DNA of 64,000 bases, from positions 1 to 64,000 of the forward strand of contig NZ_BMRY01000018.1 of the NCBI RefSeq assembly GCF_014648875.1. The letters are read 5' to 3'. Each line of letters opens with the position of its first letter. The stretch's first letter is position 1. The translations under genes were made by a program, and so were the position numbers. Below, piece by piece: positions 16,557-24,572 of the stretch. Below the pieces are notes generated by a model. The model did not search any database and had not been told where the DNA came from. It saw nothing but the letters and a program-made list of their open reading frames with translations. Source of the DNA: Streptomyces parvus (GTDB taxonomy: Bacteria; Actinomycetota; Actinomycetes; Streptomycetales; Streptomycetaceae).

Positions 16557-17969
16557 TCAGCTCGTGGTGCCGCTGCCTCCGTCGAGCGGCGGGTGGGCGT
16601 TGCGGAGCAGTTCCTGGAACTGTCCGGAGAACCAGTGCCCGGCCACCGGGGAGTCGGGCAGGGCGCCGGTGAGGTTGTAGCCGTTGCGGCCGTTGCCGGT
16701 GTACGTCGGGTCACACATCCGGTCGAAGCCCTTGCCCTCGTCGTTGTCGATGGGTTCGCTGCTGCCGTCGGACTCGCCCGGGGGCTTGGCCCAGACGTAG
16801 GCGTCGATCCCGGGCTCGGGTGCGGTCGTGGGGCGCTCGCCGATGCCCGCGCCGCTCTGGTTGCACCAGTTGCCGGCGTGGATGCGCCGGTCGGTCCGGC
16901 CGCCGTCGACGTAGGCGTCGGCGCTGGTCTGCGGGCCGGGGCCGGTGGGCCGGGCGGAGCCGCCCCAGCCGTTGCGGGCGGTGTCGATGAGCATGCCGAG
17001 GTCGGAGGCGAAGCCCTGGCGGATCAGTTCGGTGCGCAGAGCCTGGGCGAACGAGAGCTCGTCGACGTAGTGGTTCCAGTCGATCCAGCGCGACTGGCGC
17101 ACCGTGGTGCCGTTCACGGAGTCGGTCACCGCGAAGTGGGGTTCTTCGAGCGCGGAGTAGTTGGCGGTGTTCACGATGAAGCCGTGCACGTCGGCGACGG
17201 TGGCGCCTTCCGTCGTCGCGGCCTTCTTGAACTGCTGTGCGGCGGGGATGAAGTTGGAGTCCCAGCCGAGCCAGCCGTGGTGGGCCGCGTCGACGTAGTT
17301 GTAGACGTTGGGGATGGCCCCGAGCGTGTGCAGGGCGTACCCGATGCCCTTCTCATAGTTGCCGTTGGCCTTCATCGTGGCGCACTCGGGCGTCGAACCG
17401 GCCGTGCCTCCGGCGTTGGTGACGAGGTTGGGCAGGGAGTCCGGTTCGATGAGCGTGACGATGCGCAGGGAGGCGTAGGCGGGGTCGTCGAGGATGTCGG
17501 CGATGGGGTCGATGTAGTCGCTCTTGTAGCGGTCGAGTTCGGTGGGGCCGAGTTCGCCGTTGGAGGCGAGTGCGGCGCAGTCCCGGCCGGGCAGGTTGTA
17601 GATGACGACCTGGAAGAGGTCGGCTCCCTGGCTCACGGCCGTGTCGAGGTGCGCTCGTAAGCCTCGTGCGCCGGGGGTGCCGCCGATCGCGGCGATGCGG
17701 TCCATCCAGACGAACGACGGCTCGTCCGCGATGGCAGCCCCGCCGGGTTCCGCGGCGGCTTTGGCGGACCAGTCGGGGTTCACGTACGCGGTGGCGCCGG
17801 CATAGGGGTTGTCGACGCGGGCCGCGGCCGACGCCTGTCCGGGGACGGCGACGGCGAGCGATGCGCCCATGATCAGGGCGGACAGCGCGGCGGCGGTCCT
17901 TCGGCGGGACGCCTGCGGGATGGTGGTGTGCTGAGGTGCGTGCGGGGTGGTGGTGCCTTTGCTTCTCAT
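16557..17969 (-). CDS. Secreted glycoside hydrolase family 6 cellulase
   Basis: A 470-residue exported cellulase/cellobiohydrolase of GH6. The signal peptide spans about residues 1-49 (AAALSALIMGASLAVAVPG, ending ASAAA). GH6 blocks: QVVIYNLPGRDCAALASNGE (the first catalytic-region motif), LRIVTLIEPDSLPN, LGMLIDTARNGWGG, GNWCNQSGAGIGERP and the C-terminal DAYVWAKPPGESDG. No cellulose-binding module is attached, although most secreted Streptomyces GH6 enzymes carry one. It hydrolyses beta-1,4-glucan outside the cell. Start: ATG 17969, with GGAG about 6 nt upstream and a normal signal peptide; a longer frame adds 44 unlikely residues. Two CebR boxes lie upstream, so it should be induced by cellobiose or cello-oligosaccharides. 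Confidence 0.92.
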   Translation of the reverse strand: MRSKGTTTPHAPQHTTIPQASRRRTAAALSALIMGASLAVAVPGQASAAARVDNPYAGATAYVNPDWSAKAAAEPGGAAIADEPSFVWMDRIAAIGGTPGARGLRAHLDTAVSQGADLFQVVIYNLPGRDCAALASNGELGPTELDRYKSDYIDPIADILDDPAYASLRIVTLIEPDSLPNLVTNAGGTAGSTPECATMKANGNYEKGIGYALHTLGAIPNVYNYVDAAHHGWLGWDSNFIPAAQQFKKAATTEGATVADVHGFIVNTANYSALEEPHFAVTDSVNGTTVRQSRWIDWNHYVDELSFAQALRTELIRQGFASDLGMLIDTARNGWGGSARPTGPGPQTSADAYVDGGRTDRRIHAGNWCNQSGAGIGERPTTAPEPGIDAYVWAKPPGESDGSSEPIDNDEGKGFDRMCDPTYTGNGRNGYNLTGALPDSPVAGHWFSGQFQELLRNAHPPLDGGSGTTS

Positions 17970-18073
17970 TGCGGCTCCGTGCTCCTCTCGTACGTCCGTC
18001 GCGGGTGTCGACGGACGGTTCGGGGGTCCGTGACGCTCAGGAGGTGAGGGGTTCGGGTGGGGGAAACGCTGCG

Positions 18074-18087
18074 TGGGAGCGCTCCCA
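18074..18087. promoter_or_regulatory. CebR box, perfect
   Basis: TGGGAGCGCTCCCA is an exact 14-bp CebR operator palindrome. It lies 104 nt upstream of the GH6 start and 284 nt upstream of the divergent sorbosone-dehydrogenase-like gene. Confidence 0.9.
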
Positions 18088-18159
18088 AAGTGGCGCGACA
18101 TTCGATGACTGTCAAGCCGTGCGACTTGATTAGCTTGTGCGGTAGGGCAGTTGGCGTGA

Positions 18160-18173
18160 TTGGAGCGCTCCCA
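18160..18173. promoter_or_regulatory. Second CebR box, 13/14
   Basis: TTGGAGCGCTCCCA differs from the CebR palindrome at one base. It is 86 bp from the first box, centre to centre, or about eight helical turns, so both boxes face the same side and could support looping or independent control of the divergent gene. Confidence 0.75.
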
Positions 18174-18370
18174 CGCACGGGGCGGTCAGCAGTTCATGGC
18201 CGAAGATGCCGTGACGATGGTCTAGTCCAAGCCGCGCCCGTCCCTCTATCCTCGCCCGTAGCCGGTGACACACCATCCCCCACCCAGGTTGCCTGCCGGT
18301 GCGTACCCCCACTCATCTCCGTACGAGCAGCCGGGTGACTCCCCCCATTCGCCGCCTCCAGGAGGCCACG

Positions 18371-19510
18371 GTGAAATTTCGCACCAGAAGCTCGGCGATC
18401 ATCGGAACACTCTGCCTCGTCACTTCCCTGGCGCTGGCCACGGCGTCGGCGAACGAGCCCGCCGACGCCCCCGTCTCGCAGGTGAGCGCCTCCCTGACCG
18501 AAGTGGCCAGGGCCCAAGCGCCGTCAGCCGGGGCGGCCGGGCCGGACGACACGGTATGGATCGCCGAACGCGCGGGCACCGTAAGGATTTTGGACGATTC
18601 GGGGCTCGGGGAGCCCGTCCTCGACATCTCCGACGAGACCACCACCGACGGCGAACGCGGCCTGCTGGGCATCGCGTTCGACGAAACGTTCGCGCACTTC
18701 TACATCTCGTACACCGACCTCGAAGGCACCAGCACGATCGACGAGTTCGCGGTGGAGGGCGGCCAACTCCAGCCGGAGACACGGCGAACGGTCCTCACCC
18801 AGGCACAGCCGTACGCGAACCACAACGGCGGGGACATCAAGTTCGGCCCCGACGGCTACCTGTACATCGCCTTCGGTGACGGCGGTTCGGGCGGCGACCC
18901 GCACGGCAACGGGCAGAAGCTCGACACCCTGCTCGGCAAGCTGCTGCGGATCGACCCGAGCGGCGGCGAACCGTACGCCATCCCGGCGGACAACCCGTTC
19001 GTGGACGACGCGAACGCGAAGGACGAGATCTGGGCGTACGGGCTGCGCAATCCGTGGCGGTTCTCCTTCGACGCGGGCACGGGTGACCTGCTGATCGGCG
19101 ATGTCGGCCAGAGCGACTGGGAGGAGATCGACTGGGCCCCGGCGGACAGCGAGGGCGGCGAGAACTACGGCTGGGCCTCCATGGAGGGTACGCATCCCTT
19201 CCGGGGCGGCACGGAGCCCGCGAACCATGTCCCGCCGGTGTACGAGTACGACCGGACGGGCCTCGGCTGCTCGGTGACCGGCGGATTCGTCTACCGCGGG
19301 GACGCGCTCCCCGGCCTCCGGGGAAGCTATGTGTTCAGCGACTACTGCGACGGCACCCTGCGGACGCTCCAGCTGGAGAACGGCGAGGTGACCGGCGTGG
19401 GTGACCTCGGCGTCAGCGGCGGCGAGGTCATCTCGTTCGCGGAGGGCGGTGACGGCGAGCTGTACGTGCTCGGCAGCAACGGCGTCGTCTCCCGCGTCGA
19501 TCCCGCGTGA
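18371..19510 (+). CDS. Secreted glucose/sorbosone dehydrogenase-like protein
   Basis: A 379-residue exported beta-propeller. Signal peptide: residues 1-30 (MKFRTRSSAIIGTLCLVTSL as translated). The GSDH family pattern is clear: GLLGIAFDETF, YANHNGGDIKFGPDGYLYIA, FGDGGSGGDPHGNGQ, LRIDPSGGEPYAIPADNPF, EIWAYGLRNPWRFSFD, VGQSDWEEIDWA, CSVTGGFVYRG. Relatives are PQQ-dependent or PQQ-independent sugar oxidases of largely unknown substrate. Start: GTG 18371 with AGGAGG 5 nt upstream; an in-frame ATG 24 codons earlier would spoil the signal peptide. The second CebR box is about 200 nt upstream. The gene may oxidise sugars released by the neighbouring cellulase. Confidence 0.85.
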   Translation: MKFRTRSSAIIGTLCLVTSLALATASANEPADAPVSQVSASLTEVARAQAPSAGAAGPDDTVWIAERAGTVRILDDSGLGEPVLDISDETTTDGERGLLGIAFDETFAHFYISYTDLEGTSTIDEFAVEGGQLQPETRRTVLTQAQPYANHNGGDIKFGPDGYLYIAFGDGGSGGDPHGNGQKLDTLLGKLLRIDPSGGEPYAIPADNPFVDDANAKDEIWAYGLRNPWRFSFDAGTGDLLIGDVGQSDWEEIDWAPADSEGGENYGWASMEGTHPFRGGTEPANHVPPVYEYDRTGLGCSVTGGFVYRGDALPGLRGSYVFSDYCDGTLRTLQLENGEVTGVGDLGVSGGEVISFAEGGDGELYVLGSNGVVSRVDPA

Positions 19511-19550
19511 GCGGCTGACCCGCGCGGGATGTCGACCGCGTGGGCCGGGG

Positions 19551-19585
19551 CGGGCCCCGCCGATCACGGTGATCGGCGGGGCCCG
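19551..19585. terminator. Bidirectional terminator hairpin with T-rich tail
   Basis: Arms 19551-19567 and 19569-19585 are perfect complements, followed on the plus strand by TTCTTC. The hairpin separates the convergent sorbosone-dehydrogenase-like and XRE-cupin genes and overlaps the last codons of the latter. Confidence 0.8.
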
Positions 19586-20187
19586 TTCTTCTCCGTGCCT
19601 TCTACGCGCTTCTCCGTGCCTTCTCCGCGCTGGTGGCCGCGTCGGGCGTCCCGGTCGAAGATGCCCAGCAGCTCGCACGGACCGCCCTCGGCGCCGATCG
19701 CGTGCGGGAGCATCGTGGGGAACTCCGCCGCCTGGTTCGTCTCGATCCGCAGGCGCCGGTTGCCCAGGAGCAGGATCGCGGTGCCGGACAGGACGACGAG
19801 CCATTCCCGGCCCGGATGCGCGCGCAGGCGCGCGGGGTTGTCGGGCGGCGGCTCGGTCATGCGCTGGCGGATGACCGTCATGCCGGGCTCCGCCTTGATG
19901 GGCCACCGCATCTGGCCGTGGGCTCCGTCGATCATCGGGCTGGAGATGATGTCGTCGGACGCGGTCTCGACCAGCTGGTCGAGCGAGGTGTCCAGGGCGC
20001 GGGCCAGCGTGACGAGCTGGTCCAGGGCCAGTCGGCGGCGGCCGTTCTCGATGCGGCTGAGCGTGGACTGGCTGACCTTCGCCCGGGCGGCCAGCTCTTC
20101 CAGGGACCAGCCCTGGGCCACGCGCAGGGCGCGGATCCGTTTGCGTACCAGGCTGTCCAGCTCACCATCTTCTTGCGTCATGGGCAT
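19564..20187 (-). CDS. XRE-cupin transcriptional regulator
   Basis: A 207-residue regulator. The N-terminal HTH covers residues 12-66 (LVRKRIRALRVAQGWSLEEL, then KVSQSTLSRIENGRRRLALD). A C-terminal cupin follows (about 100-180: EWLVVLSGTAILLLGNRRLR, LPHAIGAEGGPCELLGIF). This small-molecule-sensing design is common beside exporters and catabolic genes. It is divergent from the DHA2 exporter at 20272, with 84 nt between, so it most likely represses that exporter. No clear ribosome site precedes either ATG (20187 or 20181); the message may be leaderless. The C-terminal tail is basic and low in complexity. Confidence 0.82.
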   Translation of the reverse strand: MPMTQEDGELDSLVRKRIRALRVAQGWSLEELAARAKVSQSTLSRIENGRRRLALDQLVTLARALDTSLDQLVETASDDIISSPMIDGAHGQMRWPIKAEPGMTVIRQRMTEPPPDNPARLRAHPGREWLVVLSGTAILLLGNRRLRIETNQAAEFPTMLPHAIGAEGGPCELLGIFDRDARRGHQRGEGTEKRVEGTEKNGPRRSP

Positions 20188-20194
20188 GAGCGTA

Positions 20195-20207
20195 TGCCAT
20201 TGAGGCA
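20195..20207. promoter_or_regulatory. Candidate operator TGCC-N5-GGCA
   Basis: TGCCATTGAGGCA is a short perfect dyad in the 84-nt divergent gap between the XRE-cupin regulator and the exporter, immediately upstream of the regulator start. Confidence 0.4.
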
Positions 20208-20271
20208 AGGCGCGCTTAGCGTCGTCCGTGGTCGGCCCCGGAAGAGGGGGGCTCGCGCGGAAGAGGAATCC

Positions 20272-21924
20272 ATGAGTACGAACCAGCACGGTCCGGTGGG
20301 CGTCGATCCGGACGATGTCCCGGGCGAGTCCGGTGAGGGCGTGCCCGACGCGCGGCAGCGGCGCACCATCCTGATCACCGTGTGCGTCGCGCTGATGGCC
20401 GTGATCGCCTCGGTCTCGGGGCTCAATGTCGCCCAGCCCGACCTCGCCGTCGCCTTCGACGCCTCGCAGAGCACGATTCTGTGGATCATCAACATCTACA
20501 CCCTCGGTCTGGCAGCCCTGCTGCTGCCGCTCGGTGCGGTCGGCGACCGGCTGGGCCGCAAGCCCGTGCTGGTGGCCGGTCTCGTGGTCTTCGGTCTGGC
20601 CAGTGCGGCGGCGGGGCTCGCGCCGTCGGCGGAGGTCATGCTCGTCGCCCGGCTGTTCAGCGGGGTGGGCGCGGCCATGATCATGCCGATCACCCTGGCC
20701 GTGATCACCTCGACCTTCCCCGAGGAGGAGCGGGGCCGGGCGATCGGGGTGTGGACCGGGGTCGCGGGAGGCGGCGGCGTTCTGGGTATGTTCCTCTCCG
20801 CCGCGCTCGTCGACGTGGCGAGCTGGCGGTGGCTGTTCGTCCTGCCGCTGGTCCTCGGTGCCGTCGCTCTGGTCATGACGCTGCGGTCCGTTCCCGACTC
20901 CCGCGAGAGGTCCGGGCACGGGTTCGACGTCGGTGGCGCGCTGGCCTCGGTCGTGGCGGTGGTCGGGCTCATCTTCGTCCTGCAGGAAGCACCGGAGCGC
21001 GGCTGGACCGCTCCGGTGACGCTGCTCGCCCTTCTTGTCGGGGTGATCGCCGCCGCCGGTTTCGTGGCCTGGGAGCTGCGCCGCGGGGAGGGGGCGCTCC
21101 TGGACGTCCGGCTGTTCGGCGAGCGCGCACTGGCCGGGGGCTCGATCACCCTGCTGGTGGTCTTCGGGGTGCAGGCGGGCATCTTCGTGGTCCTCTTCCC
21201 GTTCCTCCAGGCTGTTCTCGGCTGGTCCGGGCTGCTGTCCACGCTGGCTCTCATGCCCATGGCCGTCCTGATGATGGCGGCCTCGGGTCTCGCGCCGCAG
21301 CTCGCCGGGCGCATCGGCGCTCGCGCGACCATGGCCACGGGGATCCTGCTGGCGGGCGCGGGGCTCGCGCTCATGGCCGGGATCGTCTCGGTCGACGGCG
21401 GCTATCTGTCCGTCCTTCCCGGCATGCTGGCGATGGGGCTCGGCATGGGCCTGGCGATGACACCCTCCACCGAAGCCATCACCGGTGCGCTGCCGCGCGA
21501 GCGGCAGGGGGTCGCGTCCGCGCTGAACGACGTGACCCGGGAGTTCGGCACCGCTCTCGGTGTCGCCCTCCTCGGCGCGCTGCTGTCCGCCGGCTATCGC
21601 GGTGCCATCGACGACCGGCTCGCCGGGGTCCCCGAGGGCCCGGCCGACATCGCGCGCGGAGGGGTCGCCAACGCCGTCGAGGCGGCGAACGGCGCGGGCC
21701 CCTACGCCCAGGAGCTGATCCGCGCCGGGCGGGAGTCGTTCGTCGACGGCTGGCAGAACGCCATGTGGGCGGGGACCGTCGTGATGGCCGCCCTGTTCCT
21801 CTACGTCCTGGTCCGGGGGCCGCGGCGTCCCGCCCGTACGGTGGCGAGCGCCGAGCGGCCTGCCGGCCCGGATGCCGCGGAACTCGTGGCCTCCACCGAA
21901 CGGGGCGACGCGACTACGGCCTGA
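20272..21924 (+). CDS. MFS drug exporter, DHA2 family (14 TM)
   Basis: A 550-residue major facilitator protein with about 14 membrane segments. It carries the DHA2 hallmarks: LNVAQPDLAVAF after TM1, GAVGDRLGRKPVLVAGLVVF (motif A) and LFSGVGAAMIMPITLAVI (motif C-like region). It is expected to expel drugs or toxic small molecules by proton antiport. Start: ATG 20272 with AAGAGGAA upstream; a frame extending further upstream overlaps the divergent regulator and is not real. The last 35 residues are a polar cytoplasmic tail. Divergent XRE-cupin is the likely regulator. Confidence 0.88.
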   Translation: MSTNQHGPVGVDPDDVPGESGEGVPDARQRRTILITVCVALMAVIASVSGLNVAQPDLAVAFDASQSTILWIINIYTLGLAALLLPLGAVGDRLGRKPVLVAGLVVFGLASAAAGLAPSAEVMLVARLFSGVGAAMIMPITLAVITSTFPEEERGRAIGVWTGVAGGGGVLGMFLSAALVDVASWRWLFVLPLVLGAVALVMTLRSVPDSRERSGHGFDVGGALASVVAVVGLIFVLQEAPERGWTAPVTLLALLVGVIAAAGFVAWELRRGEGALLDVRLFGERALAGGSITLLVVFGVQAGIFVVLFPFLQAVLGWSGLLSTLALMPMAVLMMAASGLAPQLAGRIGARATMATGILLAGAGLALMAGIVSVDGGYLSVLPGMLAMGLGMGLAMTPSTEAITGALPRERQGVASALNDVTREFGTALGVALLGALLSAGYRGAIDDRLAGVPEGPADIARGGVANAVEAANGAGPYAQELIRAGRESFVDGWQNAMWAGTVVMAALFLYVLVRGPRRPARTVASAERPAGPDAAELVASTERGDATTA

Positions 21925-21935
21925 GCCGTCCCGGG

Positions 21936-21975
21936 CCTGGTCCTGGTCCTGGTCCTGCTCCTGGCCCTGGTCCTG
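21936..21975. repeat. CCTGGT hexamer tandem repeat
   Basis: About six imperfect copies of CCTGGT run from 21936 to 21975, just after the exporter stop. It is a short slippage-prone microsatellite with no apparent coding role. Confidence 0.7.
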
Positions 21976-22107
21976 TCTTGCAGGCCGTGTCCTGATCTGT
22001 GGGATATCCGACCCGTGAGACATGGCGCGCCCCGGGCCGGAAGCTCAGGCTGGGGTGAGCGGGTCGGGTCCCCCGGCCGCGCGGAACAGGAAGGGAGTCG
22101 AGAACTC

Positions 22108-22770
22108 ATGACCACCGAGACGTCGACCGACCATGTGTCACTCACGGCCCGGGTCCGAGTGCCGGACACCACGCTCGCCCGGGAGGCGGCCGAGCTGGTG
22201 CGGGACACCACGAGTGAGCTGATCTACCACCACTCGTGCCGGGTCTTCTGGTTCGGAGCCCTTCAGGGGCGGCGCCGCGACCTGAGCTTCGACCCCGAAC
22301 TCCTCTATGTGGGGGCGCTGTTCCACGACCTCGGCCTCGGCGAGTCGTTCCGGTCCAGCGGCCGGCGCTTCGAGGTGGACAGCGCGGACGAGGCACGCCG
22401 CTTCCTCCAGGCCCGCGGGGTTCCGGAGGACAGTGTGCGGCGGGTCTGGACCGCCATCGCCCTGCACACGACGCCGGGTATCCCGTCGTTCATGGAGCCC
22501 GAGGTGGCCCTGGTGACCGCCGGGGTGGAGTACGACGTGCTGGGCATCGGTTACGAGGATCTCTCCCCCGCCGACCGGGCCGCGATCGTCGCACTCCATC
22601 CCCGGCCGGACTTCAAACGGCGCATCCTCGGGGCGTTCACCGACGGTGTCCGCCCGAAACCGGAGACGACGTTCGGCAACGTCAAGGCCGATGTCCTGGA
22701 GCACTACGTCCCCGGCTTCGAACGCGGCGACTTCGTCCGCACCATTCTCGACTCGCCCTGGCCCGAGTGA
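22108..22770 (+). CDS. HD-domain hydrolase
   Basis: A 220-residue HD-superfamily protein. Metal ligands are visible: YHHSCRVFWFG (first His near residue 44), ALFHDLGLGES (HD pair near residue 73) and AIALHTTPGIPSFMEPEVAL (further His). The pattern resembles cyanamide-hydratase-like or 'HD domain-containing' proteins with PF01966. The substrate is unknown. Start: ATG 22108, preceded by AGGAAGGGAG. The next gene begins inside its stop codon (GTGA), so the two are translationally coupled, and the GlxA-type regulator may respond to the HD enzyme's substrate. Confidence 0.8.
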   Translation: MTTETSTDHVSLTARVRVPDTTLAREAAELVRDTTSELIYHHSCRVFWFGALQGRRRDLSFDPELLYVGALFHDLGLGESFRSSGRRFEVDSADEARRFLQARGVPEDSVRRVWTAIALHTTPGIPSFMEPEVALVTAGVEYDVLGIGYEDLSPADRAAIVALHPRPDFKRRILGAFTDGVRPKPETTFGNVKADVLEHYVPGFERGDFVRTILDSPWPE

Positions 22771-23822
22771 GCGGCGCCGCCCGCCCCCACCTGGTAGCCG
22801 TCGTGGCGTTCGACGGGGTTCAGCTCCTCGACGTCACCGGCCCGGCGGAGGTGTTCACCACGGCCAACGGTCACGGGGGCCACTACGACGTCCGGATCGT
22901 CTCGGTGACCGGGCAGGACGTCCGGACCTCCGGCGGGATCAGGCTGGGGGTCGACGGCACTCTCGGCGGTCTCCCGGGGCGGCTCGGGACGCTGCTGGTG
23001 CCGGGCCGCCGGGACTGGCAGCGGGCGGTGGACGACGACGCGCTGACGTCCGGGGTACGGGATCTCGCCGGGCGGTCCCGCCGGGTGGCGTCCGTGTGCG
23101 CGGGTGCGTTCGTGCTGGCCGAGGCGGGTCTCCTGAACGGTCGCAGAGCGGCGACGCACTGGCGGCTGGCCGGTGAACTGGCCACCGCCTACACCGCGGT
23201 GACGGTCGAGTCCGATCCGCTCTTCGTACGCGACGGACACGTGATCACCTCGGCGGGTATCACCGCGGGCATGGACCTGGCGCTGGCCCTGGTGGAGGAG
23301 GACCACGGCGCCGGTCCGGCCCGTGACACCGCGCGGGAGCTGGTGGTGTTCATGGCCAGACCGGGCGGCCAGTCCCAGTTCAGCGCCCGGCTGCGGCCGC
23401 GCGAGGCCGAGCATCCCGCCGTACGGGCGGCCATGGACGCGGTGAGCGCCGATCCGGGCGGTGCCCACACCCCGGCCACGCTCGCCCGGCTCGGCAAGGT
23501 CTCGGTCCGGCATCTGAGCCGGCTGTTCCGCGGCGAGACCGGGCTCTCCCCCGCCCAGTACATCGAGTCCGTACGACTGGAGGCCGCCCAGGCACTCCTG
23601 ACCTCGGGCACCGGTCCCATCGAGGCGGTGGCCGACGAGGCGGGGTTCGGATCGGCCGAGACGATGCGCCGGGCGTTCCAGCAGACGCTGGGCCTCTCCC
23701 CCACCCACTACCGTGCCCGGTTCCGCACGACAACAACGACGGCGACGACGGCGACGGCGACGGCGACGGCGACGGACGCGTTCGAGCTGGGCGACGAAGG
23801 GCGCACGGACCACCTCGGCTGA
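22767..23822 (+). CDS. GlxA-family (DJ-1/PfpI-AraC) regulator
   Basis: A 351-residue regulator. The N-terminal DJ-1/PfpI-like domain spans about residues 8-190 (AVVAFDGVQLLDVTGPAEVF, SVCAGAFVLAEAGLLNGRRA with the elbow Cys, THWRLAGEL). The C-terminal AraC HTH spans about 225-320 (VSVRHLSRLFRGETGLSPAQ, ADEAGFGSAETMRRAFQQTL). GTG 22767 overlaps the upstream stop by 4 nt. The C-terminus runs into a Thr/Ala stretch encoded by an ACGGCG microsatellite and ends 20 or so residues later. Target genes unknown; the coupled HD-domain gene is the obvious candidate. Confidence 0.87.
   Translation: MSGAARPHLVAVVAFDGVQLLDVTGPAEVFTTANGHGGHYDVRIVSVTGQDVRTSGGIRLGVDGTLGGLPGRLGTLLVPGRRDWQRAVDDDALTSGVRDLAGRSRRVASVCAGAFVLAEAGLLNGRRAATHWRLAGELATAYTAVTVESDPLFVRDGHVITSAGITAGMDLALALVEEDHGAGPARDTARELVVFMARPGGQSQFSARLRPREAEHPAVRAAMDAVSADPGGAHTPATLARLGKVSVRHLSRLFRGETGLSPAQYIESVRLEAAQALLTSGTGPIEAVADEAGFGSAETMRRAFQQTLGLSPTHYRARFRTTTTTATTATATATATDAFELGDEGRTDHLG
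23727..23776. repeat. ACGGCG/ACGACG microsatellite inside GlxA-type gene
   Basis: A run of ACG, ACA and GCG codons (Thr-Ala repeats) encodes a low-complexity tail after the AraC domain. Changes in copy number by six bases would keep the frame. Confidence 0.7.
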
Positions 23823-23915
23823 CCGGCGCGCGGGGGCGCTCGCACGGCGGGCGCCGGGGCCCGTCGTCGGCCCCGCGTCGCGGCGGGGGTGTGGGCGGCA
23901 CGTACGGTACGGCAG

Positions 23916-24554
23916 GTGAACGAACCGCTCGAAGCCGTGACCGGCCCCCCTGCGGACGGCCGTGTCCGGGACCTGACGACTCGCGTGTTCCTGGCGCTCG
24001 CCCCGCCCGACGACGCGAAGGAGGAGCTGGCGCAGGTGCTGCGTCCGGCCTACGCCGCCTACCCCCGCATGCGGTGGAACCGCATCGAGGACTGGCACAT
24101 CACGCTGGCGTTCCTCGGGGAACTTCCGGTCGCCACCGTCCCGCCCCTGATGCCCCCGCTCGCCGGGCTCGCGGCCCGGCAACGGCCGTTGCGGCTGGCG
24201 CTGCACGGCGGCGGGCACTTCGACGAGCGGGTGTTGTGGGCCGGGGTCACGGGGGACCTCGAAGGGCTGCACCGTCTCGCCGTCGACGTACGCACCCTCG
24301 TCAGGGAGTGCGGCGTCTCCTTCCCCGACCGGCCGCTCCGGCCGCATCTGACGCTGGCCCGGTCCCGCCGGGGCGACCACGCGAACACGGTCGAGGCCGC
24401 GGACTCGCTCGCCGGGTTCACCGGCCGGGGCTGGGAGGCGGGGCGTCTCCACCTGGTCGGGAGCAACATCGGCCGCGGCCCTGGGCCGATCCACTACCGC
24501 GACATCGAGGCCTGGGACTTCCGTCGGGGGACTGGCGGGGCTGCCGGAGGCTGA
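23916..24554 (+). CDS. thpR: RNA 2',3'-cyclic phosphodiesterase (LigT/ThpR)
   Basis: A 212-residue 2H phosphoesterase. Both HxT motifs are present: DWHITLAFLGEL near residue 59 and RPHLTLARSRRGDH near residue 143. The N-terminal RVFLALAPPDDAKEELAQVL is typical of bacterial ThpR/LigT. The enzyme opens 2',3'-cyclic phosphates on RNA ends and can join tRNA halves in vitro. Start: GTG 23916 is preferred because it leads into a normal N-terminus; a GTG nine codons upstream is also open, and neither has a strong ribosome site. It stands alone. Confidence 0.85.
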   Translation: MNEPLEAVTGPPADGRVRDLTTRVFLALAPPDDAKEELAQVLRPAYAAYPRMRWNRIEDWHITLAFLGELPVATVPPLMPPLAGLAARQRPLRLALHGGGHFDERVLWAGVTGDLEGLHRLAVDVRTLVRECGVSFPDRPLRPHLTLARSRRGDHANTVEAADSLAGFTGRGWEAGRLHLVGSNIGRGPGPIHYRDIEAWDFRRGTGGAAGG

Positions 24555-24572
24555 GGCCTGTCCGCCAAGCGG

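Noticed and set aside
19564-20187. Phage-type CI repressor
   Set aside because: The C-terminal part is a cupin, not a peptidase S24 or dimerisation domain, and the neighbour is an exporter.
21936-23776. CRISPR-like repeats
   Set aside because: The CCTGGT and ACGGCG tracts are contiguous microsatellites without unique spacers. No cas gene is present.
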